36,694 nucleotides of DNA from Aquimarina sp. GTDB taxonomy: Bacteria; Bacteroidota; Bacteroidia; Flavobacteriales; Flavobacteriaceae. Position numbers and translations under genes: made by a program. A model generated the notes under the pieces. That model was not told the origin of the DNA. It saw nothing but the letters and a program-made list of their open reading frames with translations, and searched no databases. Position 1 is the first letter of the stretch. Each line of letters begins with the position of its first letter. The stretch is taken from the NCBI GenBank assembly GCA_002697475.1, contig NZVW01000178.1, positions 1-36,694 on the forward strand, given 5' to 3'. Positions 8,369 through 16,673 of the stretch are shown in pieces.

Positions 8369-8803
8369 TTAACCTTTGATAAGTTCGTGAATAGGGATAC
8401 CCATTTGATAATGCTCATAGGTGCTTCTGTTCAGATAGGTCTTTTTAAACCGCTTTCTGACAAGCCTGTCTGTTTGTTCATCATAGATGCCTGTGACGGG
8501 TCCTTTCCATCCGTGATTTCTTAAAAGCCAGATCTGTAAACGTTCTACTTCCTTTCCCTCACTTCCGGGTTGTAATGGCCAGATCGTTGGTGGTTTTTTT
8601 GTTACGGGAGTCTCTTCTTTTTTTTCCTTTTCGCTTTGGGTAGTCTGTTGTGGTGCTGTTGTAGGCGTTACAAAAGGGTCTTCCGTGGTTCCCTGAGTTT
8701 CTGTTTGTGGTTTGGCTTTGCTCTTCTTTATCAGGTAAAGCGTCAGCAGTCCCACACCCAGACCCAATCCTACCATTGTCCATGTTTGTTTTGTCATTTT
8801 CAT
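8369..8803 (-). CDS. N-terminal TM protein with PG_binding_1-like C-terminal domain
   Basis: TWTMVGLGLGVGLLTLYLIKK; WPLQPGSEGKEVERLQIWLLRNHGWKGPVTGIYDEQTDRLVRKRFKKTY. Confidence 0.65.
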   Translation of the reverse strand: MKMTKQTWTMVGLGLGVGLLTLYLIKKSKAKPQTETQGTTEDPFVTPTTAPQQTTQSEKEKKEETPVTKKPPTIWPLQPGSEGKEVERLQIWLLRNHGWKGPVTGIYDEQTDRLVRKRFKKTYLNRSTYEHYQMGIPIHELIKG

Positions 8804-9252
8804 TTGCGTATGGTTTTCATTGCGGTTTTCATTCCTTCTATATCCTTTTTGGCAAAAGAGGTTTTCCCTAAATGGAGTTTTGCTGCTTTATTGGTTTTGT
8901 TGCCAAACATTCCATCTACCCCGTCATTGGCTTTACCGGAACTGCCCAGCTCAGCTTTGTAAATGTTCTTCAGGTAGGCCTGTAGTACTTCCACATCTTT
9001 ATGACACGTACCATAGGATAACGGATAGCTGCGACTACTGCATCTAAAGCGAGAACTTATCGTTACCGGTTTGGTATCTTTTGTAGTTGTAGTGATTTGG
9101 GGATTATCATCTGTGGAGAAAAGGAGCATCTCCTCCTTTCCTTTTCGGTGACGGTAGTACCAGTATCCAACACCAACCAGCACTAGCGTAGTTACGCCAA
9201 TCACCAGCCATAATTGTTGATCTTCTGTCAGTGTATTTTTCGTTGTTTTCAT
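8800..9252 (-). CDS. N-terminal TM protein with divergent PG_binding_1-like domain
   Basis: LWLVIGVTTLVLVGVGYWYY; YPLSYGTCHKDVEVLQAYLKNIYKAELGSSGKANDGVDGMFGNKTNKAAKLHLG. Confidence 0.6.
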   Translation of the reverse strand: MKTTKNTLTEDQQLWLVIGVTTLVLVGVGYWYYRHRKGKEEMLLFSTDDNPQITTTTKDTKPVTISSRFRCSSRSYPLSYGTCHKDVEVLQAYLKNIYKAELGSSGKANDGVDGMFGNKTNKAAKLHLGKTSFAKKDIEGMKTAMKTIRK

Positions 9253-9274
9253 ATGCTATTTTTCTGTTGTTTCG

Positions 9275-9802
9275 CTATGCTACTAATCGGTAATTGGGTA
9301 AGCTGCGTACCTGATCGTAAACCAGTTCCTTCAGCTCACTGTCACTCAGAAAACTTCTGAGGTACTGCCACATATCCCTTCGTCCATATTGGTAATAAAA
9401 GGCTCTGGACAGACTGGCGACCTGCGTTTTATCCTGTAGGCTTTTAAATACCCGTGCTACCGCCTGCTCATCATCATTGAATGTCCCTTTTGCATTGAAT
9501 AACTTTGCTGCAAAATGCTTAGCCACGGATTCCGGTAGTTCTTTAATTTTTTTGCCCCCTAACCAGGTATTCACATCCTTGTTATAGTTCATATCAAAAG
9601 GATTCTTCCAATTGGGTTCTGTAACTGCTGTTGCCGTTCCACCTCCCTGAGCCACGATGACAGGTTTATCTAAAGTTCCTACTCCCATAAATACGTGATC
9701 TTTTTTGTTGTTTTTTCCAAAAAACAGCACATACAGTCCTATCCCAAGTCCTATAGTGCCTGCTCCACCTACTACCCACCACATTGTTTTTGATATTTTC
9801 AT
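9275..9802 (-). CDS. N-terminal TM protein, paralog of the neighbouring 164-aa protein (true start likely 9802)
   Basis: MKISKTMWWVVGGAGTIGLGIGLYVLFF start; domain FNDDEQAVARVFKSLQDKTQVASLSRAFYYQYGRRDMWQYLRSFLSDSELKELVYDQVRSLPNYRL. Confidence 0.7.
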   Translation of the reverse strand: MKISKTMWWVVGGAGTIGLGIGLYVLFFGKNNKKDHVFMGVGTLDKPVIVAQGGGTATAVTEPNWKNPFDMNYNKDVNTWLGGKKIKELPESVAKHFAAKLFNAKGTFNDDEQAVARVFKSLQDKTQVASLSRAFYYQYGRRDMWQYLRSFLSDSELKELVYDQVRSLPNYRLVA

Positions 9803-9821
9803 CCTGTATTTTTCTGTTGTA

Positions 9822-10316
9822 TTAAAGTGTTCTGTATTTCGGTAAGCCGGAGATGATCTTGAGTACCTGTGTGATTTCCTCCTGATCAAAACTGTCTTTC
9901 AACTGGTCTTTAAGTGATACTTTGTAATCTCTTTGATATGCCCTGGCTACCTGAGATACCTGTACCTTGTCTTTTAAACTGCCCAAAAGGGCATACACGC
10001 CTTGTTCATCGTCACCTCCTTTATACCACGGCTTAAAAAACTGATGGATATCCTTTGCCAGTCGTGTGGCTACTGTCTCTTTCAATACAATGACTTTTGA
10101 GGTCACTCCCTGCATCACCCTGTCTTTATAATGCATACTTAAGGCATCTTCTGCATCCAGACCCTGAGTTACCGGATGCAACTGCTTATTGACTGCTGCC
10201 AGTACAGCCTGTGCCAAACGGTCTCTATTGCGCTTTCGCACTAAGATCACCGTTGTGCCTATACAAAGTACGCCCAGTACACCTACTGCTATATATAATC
10301 CTTTAGTACTCTTCAT
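9822..10316 (-). CDS. N-terminal TM protein, paralog of the downstream neighbour
   Basis: LYIAVGVLGVLCIGTTVILV; GGDDEQGVYALLGSLKDKVQVSQVARAYQRDYKVSLKDQLKDSFDQEEITQVLKIISGLPKYRTL. Confidence 0.7.
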   Translation of the reverse strand: MKSTKGLYIAVGVLGVLCIGTTVILVRKRNRDRLAQAVLAAVNKQLHPVTQGLDAEDALSMHYKDRVMQGVTSKVIVLKETVATRLAKDIHQFFKPWYKGGDDEQGVYALLGSLKDKVQVSQVARAYQRDYKVSLKDQLKDSFDQEEITQVLKIISGLPKYRTL

Positions 10317-10331
10317 ATCCTTTTGCCGATG

Positions 10332-10778
10332 TTAGCGCTTTAGTATTTTTCCTGCCTTTCCCACCGGAGTGAACTGTGCCACATCTGCCAGTGTTGCTTT
10401 TTTAGTGGTATTCCATAACACCACACCTATGATCGCCAATACCAGCGCCAGTGTCATCGGCACACCAATGGACAATATTTTGGACAGGTTTTTGCCTAAA
10501 CCCATAAAATTGCTGCCGATCGCTGAGGCATCTGCAATGGCTCTGGTGGCTGCACTAGACACATCAATACGGTTTTTCTTAAGCCAGCTGTTAAATTCCA
10601 CATTGGTAGTACAGCTTGAGGATCCGTTGGTTTTCCAGGTGACCAGCCAGATCGTTCGTGCATTTTGACTACCCAGATGTGTTTGTAAGCTCTTGAAATA
10701 GCCTACCCATAATTCGCAGGGGTCTCCCCGCTCGGGAACTACAAAATGTGTATCGTGTATGTTCAGTGTTATAGGCAT
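10332..10778 (-). CDS. C-terminal TM hypothetical protein, 148 aa
   Basis: TM MTLALVLAIIGVVLW near the C-terminus. Confidence 0.65.
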   Translation of the reverse strand: MPITLNIHDTHFVVPERGDPCELWVGYFKSLQTHLGSQNARTIWLVTWKTNGSSSCTTNVEFNSWLKKNRIDVSSAATRAIADASAIGSNFMGLGKNLSKILSIGVPMTLALVLAIIGVVLWNTTKKATLADVAQFTPVGKAGKILKR

Positions 10779-10783
10779 GGGAT

Positions 10784-10972
10784 CTACTTTTTTATAATGG
10801 CATTGGATTGTGTACTGGCTTCCCTGGCAGACAATCCCAAATCTTCTAACACTTCCATCAGGTGTCTTTTGATGCTGGCTTCTTTCTTCAGGGCTTCCTG
10901 CTTATCGTAGCGCATATAGATATGCCTGCCAATCAGAATTCCTATAGCCAGGGTGATGATCGTATTTTTCAT
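10784..10972 (-). CDS. Small N-terminal TM protein (62 aa, start reassigned)
   Basis: MKNTIITLAIGILIGRHIYMRY...; ATG overlaps the upstream TGA (ATGA). Confidence 0.65.
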   Translation of the reverse strand: MKNTIITLAIGILIGRHIYMRYDKQEALKKEASIKRHLMEVLEDLGLSAREASTQSNAIIKK

Positions 10973-11478
10973 CCTGCGTCCTGTTTCGGTTTTTTGTAAA
11001 TATGTTGCTCGGCAATACCAATCTCTTCCAGCCATATGGAAACATCAAAGCCCGGATTTTCCGCTCCTGCCTTTGCAGGGGCTTCGTCGAATCCCAATAC
11101 CTGAACATTGGGGAATTTTAAAATGTAAAAGCGGACGATGGCTTCAAGCGCCTGGAGTTGGGCTTTGGTACGGCTATCTTTGGGTTTCACCTCTTTTTCC
11201 GTTCTGCCTCCGACATAAGCGATATGCTTATACCTTCCTTGTATAGCGTCCTTTCCTTCGGATAGCCCCCAAAGGTCTACATCTGTCGGGCTTTCTTCTC
11301 CAATCAGAGTGTCCATACGCCCATCGGCGTGAATGAGGTAATCTATTCCCGGACGTTTCCAGCCATACCCGCCTTCTTTGATCGCGGTGGTATGTAAGGC
11401 TATGATATCTGCAGGGGTTACTGCTACACCTTCTCCGGTGGCTGTGCTTTGAATTACGATATAATCTACTTTTTTCAT
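10969..11478 (-). CDS. Amidase_2-like protein apparently lacking the zinc ligands
   Basis: YIVIQSTATGEG...GIDYLIHADGRMDTLIG...VQVLGFDEAPAKAGAENPGFDVSIWLEEIG resembles the T7-lysozyme/Amidase_2 fold with substituted ligands. Confidence 0.7.
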   Translation of the reverse strand: MKKVDYIVIQSTATGEGVAVTPADIIALHTTAIKEGGYGWKRPGIDYLIHADGRMDTLIGEESPTDVDLWGLSEGKDAIQGRYKHIAYVGGRTEKEVKPKDSRTKAQLQALEAIVRFYILKFPNVQVLGFDEAPAKAGAENPGFDVSIWLEEIGIAEQHIYKKPKQDAG

Positions 11479-11518
11479 CTTTCTCTATTTTTAGTTCATA
11501 TGCTTTCTATAGTGCTAT

Positions 11519-11956
11519 TTAGGAGGTATGTATATCTCTAAATCCCAGCAGTCGATACGTGGGATAGGGACGTATACACACACTATTATTCTGATTGCCT
11601 CCAAGGGTATAGATGTAATCTTTCTGTTCGCTAAACCCTATAAAGAAGCCTACATGTCCCTTCCAACTGGTCTTACGTTCTCTCCAGTACACCACTATAC
11701 TACCAAGGGCAGGGTTGGATATTTCTTTTCCAACCTCCAGCCATGATCGTGCAGTTAACGCTCCACTCCGCTGGCAGCCTGCTTTTAGGGCGACCCAATT
11801 CGCGAACGCGGAGCACCACGCCGTTTGATCCGTAGTCACCCACTGGTGTCCTATGTCTTTAAAATATTGCAGGATACGGGGATGCGAAGGTTGCCCTGTC
11901 TTTTCCTGAACGCCGTATTCTGCCAGGGCTATATTGATCAGCTGTGTTGTATTCAT
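11519..11956 (-). CDS. TIGR02594/NlpC-P60-like cell wall hydrolase
   Basis: TAWCSAFANWVALKAGCQRSGALTARSWLEVGKEISNPALGSIVVYWRE...GHVGFFIG...LGGNQNNSVCIRPYPTYRLLGFR. Confidence 0.85.
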   Translation of the reverse strand: MNTTQLINIALAEYGVQEKTGQPSHPRILQYFKDIGHQWVTTDQTAWCSAFANWVALKAGCQRSGALTARSWLEVGKEISNPALGSIVVYWRERKTSWKGHVGFFIGFSEQKDYIYTLGGNQNNSVCIRPYPTYRLLGFRDIHTS

Positions 11957-13680
11957 TGGTTTTCAAGTATTTGGTTAAACAAATCGGTTTGGGGTTGTGT
12001 GTAGTAGGTGAGCAGGGTGATCGTCTGTCTCCCGCCAATCTTAAACACCCAGCCGTGTTTTCCGTCGATGATCGTGCCTTTCATCTCAAAGACTTCGGCT
12101 ACATTACCAAAATTCTGAGGGCTGTGGTATCCGGAAAAGGAGATGGGTTGTACGGTTGTGGTTCCGGTAACGCTTTCTTTTTCCAGTTTCAACACCCTGA
12201 AACGTGCTGTCCCGGATAACACAAACTTGACGTGCTCTACCAGTGCAGGTTTGAACTTAAAATCGTCCCGTTTTGCCTCGTATTCTTCATTGATGGTTAC
12301 CGCACTGCTTTCGGCGCTATAGGAAATGAGTCCTATACTTCCTCCATTGGGATTGGTGCTAAATAACCGATCGCTGGCAGGGTCAACTGCCAATCCTATG
12401 TTTACCACACCTAAAGCAAGGGTATTGACCACATTGTCATTTTGATCGATGATGGTAAAGGTGTTATCCCCTCTGTTCCCTACATATAACAGTTGACTAT
12501 TGGGATGGTATACGATAGCATAGGGTCGGTTTCCAACGGCTATTGGCGCTTGCACACTCATCGTCTCCAGAGCTATAGGAACCACAGCATTGCCATCCCC
12601 TGCTACTACATATAACTTTTGGGTCAAAGGATGATATACGGCAGTAGTAAGTCCCTCTCCAAGATTTCCCAGGGTTTGAATGGGCTGATCTTCTGCATTG
12701 AGTATCGTTAGGGTATCGTCTCCGGAGTTTATGACAAACATAGCTCCAGTCTCCGGTTGCACGGCAATACTCCTTGGGGATTTCCCTACAGCCACTGTAG
12801 TAATGACATTCTCTGTAGCAGTATCTATCACAGTTGCTGTATTTTCAGCGATATTGGCGGTATACAGTTTTCCTGTAAAGGAATTGAATTGAATAGCCAC
12901 AGGTCGTAACCCTACCGGAATCCTGTGGGTAATGCTTAATTCGGTACTGATTACGGCTACCGTATCTGCAATACAGTTGGCCACGTAGACCTTGCCAAAG
13001 TTTGGGGAATCGGTTTGGCTATTCACGGCAAGGGCTACAGGCCCCCAGCCATAGGCTGGATGTGATGAACCACTATGGTTATGGGCTGCTACATCTATAA
13101 ACCGGATCAGTGTACCCTTTTTATCCAGTACACTGATCGTGTTGGATAATTGATTGGCGATATAGGTAAAGCCGTTGAATGGGTTCACTACAATTCCCTG
13201 AGGGTACACTCCTGTTCCTAAGCTAGAACTCACTTGTATGGTTTGGAATACGTGGTCTGCTATATCTCCGGGTAATGCAGGGCTTAACGGTGGTTTTTTA
13301 TTGCCTGCCCATAAGCGTACTTCCCGTTCAATATCCGAATGGTTGGTAATGGTGAGTTGGGTAACTTCATACTCCTGTTGTAACTTTTTATAAAATGCTG
13401 CACTGCCCAGCATCGCTGCTGTACGTCCTAATCCCGGTAATTCAATACTTTGAGTTCCGGTTTTAGAGTGAGGTGTTCTAAGTTTGGTACGGTAGGGCGA
13501 AATACGAGTGGTCAATGATCTTGTATAATTATCCTCCCGAGCTGGTTCTCCTGAATCTTCTTTCTCTAAAGCACGGGTTTCCGTATCCGGTAGCTGACCT
13601 TCCTGGGCATACCACGCCCATAAGACCGCCAGTCCTACTCCTGTAGTAATCCATACCATTTCTGTCGTTATCGTTCTCAT
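11953..13680 (-). CDS. N-terminal TM protein with seven-bladed YVTN-type beta-propeller
   Basis: VWITTGVGLAVLWAWYA; repeated blades ending TYIANQLSNTISVLD, KVYVANCIADTVAVIS, KLYTANIAENTATVID, AMFVINSGDDTLTILN, KLYVVAGDGNAVVPIA, LLYVGNRGDNTFTIID, RLFSTNPNGGSIGLIS. Confidence 0.85.
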   Translation of the reverse strand: MRTITTEMVWITTGVGLAVLWAWYAQEGQLPDTETRALEKEDSGEPAREDNYTRSLTTRISPYRTKLRTPHSKTGTQSIELPGLGRTAAMLGSAAFYKKLQQEYEVTQLTITNHSDIEREVRLWAGNKKPPLSPALPGDIADHVFQTIQVSSSLGTGVYPQGIVVNPFNGFTYIANQLSNTISVLDKKGTLIRFIDVAAHNHSGSSHPAYGWGPVALAVNSQTDSPNFGKVYVANCIADTVAVISTELSITHRIPVGLRPVAIQFNSFTGKLYTANIAENTATVIDTATENVITTVAVGKSPRSIAVQPETGAMFVINSGDDTLTILNAEDQPIQTLGNLGEGLTTAVYHPLTQKLYVVAGDGNAVVPIALETMSVQAPIAVGNRPYAIVYHPNSQLLYVGNRGDNTFTIIDQNDNVVNTLALGVVNIGLAVDPASDRLFSTNPNGGSIGLISYSAESSAVTINEEYEAKRDDFKFKPALVEHVKFVLSGTARFRVLKLEKESVTGTTTVQPISFSGYHSPQNFGNVAEVFEMKGTIIDGKHGWVFKIGGRQTITLLTYYTQPQTDLFNQILENQ

Positions 13681-14432
13681 TGTGCCAGTGCGTATTGGTC
13701 TATAAATTGGATAATATCTTTGGTGCGTTTTACCTGAAACTTACCTACCAGTTCGGGATGTAAACTGAAGATTTTCGTTGCGGCATAGACGGCTTCTATT
13801 TTTGGAAAACCATAGTCCAGGTAGTGACGTATCCCACAGAGGTCTGCGGTGGTTTCACTGCGTGAGTTTAAAAACCAGTGGCAGCCTTCGTGTGACAGGA
13901 TTGCTACCCGTACCGGAATAGTAAAGGTTTTAAACAGGCGCTGCGAAATCTGTACCCTGGGCATTTTTCGGTTGATCCGTGCCGGGGTAATCAGCTCCTT
14001 CCCATAGGCATCCACAATACCGGGCAGGTATTGGAATAGAAACTCTCCCGTTGGGCTATCGTAAAAGCCCGCAGGGACATATCCTGCTTTCTGCGCAAAC
14101 TGAATGGCGAAATCCATAAAGCGTTGCTGCTCCGGTGTTGCCCAAAGTTTGGCAGCTGGCATAGGGATGATCTTAAAATCTTTCACAGTAATCCCTCCTG
14201 CATCCCCTGTTTTTTTATCATAGATTTCCAATTCCAGTTCCTCGGGGGTAACAGGTAGCGGTATATAAATCTTGCGCTGTTGTCCTCGTTCCAAATAGGC
14301 TTTCCTTCGGAAATAGTCCGTATACGGATGCAAGGGGTCTGAGACCTTAAAGCCTAAGGACATAGCCCTATCTACCTTTACAGTAATGGCAATGGTAAAA
14401 CGCCTTTTATGTGATGGAATCGGAATGATCAT
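13677..14432 (-). CDS. Putative HEXXH zinc metalloprotease with N-terminal beta domain
   Basis: VAILSHEGCHWFLNSRSETTADLCGIRHYL contains HEGCH plus downstream E/D candidate third ligands. Confidence 0.65.
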   Translation of the reverse strand: MIIPIPSHKRRFTIAITVKVDRAMSLGFKVSDPLHPYTDYFRRKAYLERGQQRKIYIPLPVTPEELELEIYDKKTGDAGGITVKDFKIIPMPAAKLWATPEQQRFMDFAIQFAQKAGYVPAGFYDSPTGEFLFQYLPGIVDAYGKELITPARINRKMPRVQISQRLFKTFTIPVRVAILSHEGCHWFLNSRSETTADLCGIRHYLDYGFPKIEAVYAATKIFSLHPELVGKFQVKRTKDIIQFIDQYALAQ

Positions 14433-14433
14433 A

Positions 14434-14922
14434 CTACCCTGAAATACTACCTATATGTTTGTTCTTTTGACCCTGATAGATGACAAGCCCTACAACGGTG
14501 ATGACAACCACAACACCTCCTGCGATAAGCAGGGTTTGTGTAGTGTTCTTTTTAGGTTTTGGCGTATCTTCCCCGTCATCGCCCAATTGGACGGAAAAGT
14601 CTGAACCTCCAGGGGCATTGCCTGTAGGGAATTGTTCGGAAACACTCATGGGTTCGGGCTTTCTGATCAGGGTATCAATAGCACCTCCTATGGCTGCGCC
14701 ACCGCCTAAATCTTCATAGGCTTTGCCTAGCTTTTTAAAGAATACTTTGCGCTTTTCTTTTCTCGCAATTCTTTTGGGATCTGCTCTTCGTTCTGCTCGT
14801 TTGGCTTTACGGGCTGCTTTTCTGGCTTCCCTTTTTTCTTTATTGCCAAAAAAGAGAAAATCATCATAGGACGCATCACCTAAGTGGTCTGCCCATAACA
14901 TTTCTGTTTCTCCTGCGATCAT
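14434..14922 (-). CDS. Basic protein with C-terminal TM, 162 aa
   Basis: KEKREARKAARKAKRAERRADPKRIARKEKRK...; TM TLLIAGGVVVVITVVGLVIY. Confidence 0.65.
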   Translation of the reverse strand: MIAGETEMLWADHLGDASYDDFLFFGNKEKREARKAARKAKRAERRADPKRIARKEKRKVFFKKLGKAYEDLGGGAAIGGAIDTLIRKPEPMSVSEQFPTGNAPGGSDFSVQLGDDGEDTPKPKKNTTQTLLIAGGVVVVITVVGLVIYQGQKNKHIGSISG

Positions 14923-14950
14923 ACATCTGGTTTTTTAAGATTTTACTGTT

Positions 14951-15178
14951 TTACAGGACATACATCACCCTTAAGGTGGAGTCTATAGGATCAAAGGGTT
15001 TTGCAGCATGGGGTTTCCCTACAAAAGGGTAGCCTTTGGCTTCTCCGGGAGCAAGGGCGACATTATTGACCATAGCCGGAGTATCCCCGATATTCTTTAC
15101 CGAGGCAAACAGGAACCCTAAAGGGATTTCTCCTGCTTCCCGGTAGTCTTGCTCTATAGTATTAGCGAGTACGTCCAT
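14951..15178 (-). CDS. Small beta-rich protein without TM, 75 aa
   Basis: IPLGFLFASVKNIGDTPAMVNNVALAPGEAKGYPFVGKP...STLRVMYVL. Confidence 0.6.
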   Translation of the reverse strand: MDVLANTIEQDYREAGEIPLGFLFASVKNIGDTPAMVNNVALAPGEAKGYPFVGKPHAAKPFDPIDSTLRVMYVL

Positions 15179-15896
15179 GGGCTGCTGATTTTGTTTTTAA
15201 GGCATACATCACCACACCGACCGTAATCAGGCTGAGTGCTGCAATACCGATGATATTTCTCATCGCTCTTTTTTGTTTGTCCTTAGTGGTCTTCTCTTCT
15301 GCGCTTTGGTTCATAGTTGTGATTTCTGAGGTTTGAGGTGCTACAGTAGTTTGCTGCTGTGGTATAGTTTCTTTTGAAGGAATGTTTTTCCTCGGTATTG
15401 GTTTTTCTAAGGGTTTGGATTTTCCTGTACCGTCCTTTCCTTTATACGGCAAGACGATATCTTTGCTGCCCTTTTTTACGGGTCTTGATTTGGTCTGTTG
15501 TATGTTGCGTCGCTGACTCGGGTCTCCCGGTAGTATGGGTACTCCTTTATACTTTCGGTTGTACCTGCCAATTTTTGAAATACCGCCGTATCCTTCAACA
15601 TCACGGTGTATAGGATTTCCGAATGGGACAGGGTAATACGTAGAAGGTTTTTTCTTCCCTCCCTGTACTGCTATGTTGCGTTGGTTTACATTTCCTTTTG
15701 GGGTTGCTTTTCTTCCGGCTTTTGGTCTTCGGTATGGATGCTTTACGGAATTCCGTAGTGCGCGCATGGCCTTTTGCCTGTTGATCCCTAACTGCACTAC
15801 CTTTCCTTTATATATTCTTCGCTTTTGGGGTCGGTAACGGATAAAGGAATCATAGGTATGGGCATCTAATGCTGAATGTATAGGATAAGGGATCAT
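15162..15896 (-). CDS. Basic, low-complexity protein with C-terminal TM, 244 aa
   Basis: KR-rich N-terminal two thirds; TM NIIGIAALSLITVGVVMYAL. Confidence 0.65.
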   Translation of the reverse strand: MIPYPIHSALDAHTYDSFIRYRPQKRRIYKGKVVQLGINRQKAMRALRNSVKHPYRRPKAGRKATPKGNVNQRNIAVQGGKKKPSTYYPVPFGNPIHRDVEGYGGISKIGRYNRKYKGVPILPGDPSQRRNIQQTKSRPVKKGSKDIVLPYKGKDGTGKSKPLEKPIPRKNIPSKETIPQQQTTVAPQTSEITTMNQSAEEKTTKDKQKRAMRNIIGIAALSLITVGVVMYALKTKSAAHGRTR

Positions 15897-15921
15897 AACA
15901 GGTGGTGTTTATTATTTACGG

Positions 15922-16650
15922 TTAGCGTACCATTGTTGGTGGTGCCGGTGCTGGCAAATAGGAGACCGCTCTGCCTCCTCCTTTTGAGGTAGCTACCACG
16001 ATTCCGATGACTGCCAACAGGGCAATTCCTCCACCCACCATAGCGATGGTTTTGGTCTGGTTCTTTTTGGCTTCTGCTTCCTTTTTTAGTCTTTCTTCTT
16101 CAGCGCGTCGGCGACGTTCTTCTTCTTCACGTCTCCTGCGCTCTTCAGCTTCCCGCTCCCGTTGCATACGTTCCTGCATCTCCCGCATTCTTCTTTCCAT
16201 ATCCCGCTTCGCCTGTGCTGCCTGTGCCTTGGCTTGAGCAGCCGCGGCCTGGGATGCTGCTACGGCAGCATTGTTACCGCCACTACTGCGTTTCTTCTTT
16301 TTAAACAAACCGCCTACAATACCTATAGCGCCTTTAGCCAGTGCGCCCCAAAACTCATCTTCATCTTCTCCTGCATAGGCACTGAACTCTTTGCGCTCCA
16401 AAGCCAGCATTTCTTTTCCCCTGTACTGTATATGGGTAGTCAGTAGCTGACCTAAGTCCTGCTCGAATTTGGGATCGTTGCGCTTTAGTAACTCGACGAC
16501 TTCATTTATGATATGCAGTCTCGTGGGCTTGCCTTTAAACACAATACCGTGCTTAGCCAATAATCCTAAAACAGGTTTGGGCTTGGTCAGTATCAAATGA
16601 CTGATCAGGTTGATGGCTTCATTGTATTGTTGTTGAAAACGTGGTTTCAT
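15922..16650 (-). CDS. Helical/charged protein with C-terminal TM, 242 aa
   Basis: Long ERRRREEEERRRRAEEE region; TM TIAMVGGGIALLAVIGIVVA; N-terminal domain similar to that of the 233-aa neighbour. Confidence 0.7.
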   Translation of the reverse strand: MKPRFQQQYNEAINLISHLILTKPKPVLGLLAKHGIVFKGKPTRLHIINEVVELLKRNDPKFEQDLGQLLTTHIQYRGKEMLALERKEFSAYAGEDEDEFWGALAKGAIGIVGGLFKKKKRSSGGNNAAVAASQAAAAQAKAQAAQAKRDMERRMREMQERMQREREAEERRRREEEERRRRAEEERLKKEAEAKKNQTKTIAMVGGGIALLAVIGIVVATSKGGGRAVSYLPAPAPPTMVR

Positions 16651-16673
16651 CTGTTTTTTATTTTTTATGATCC

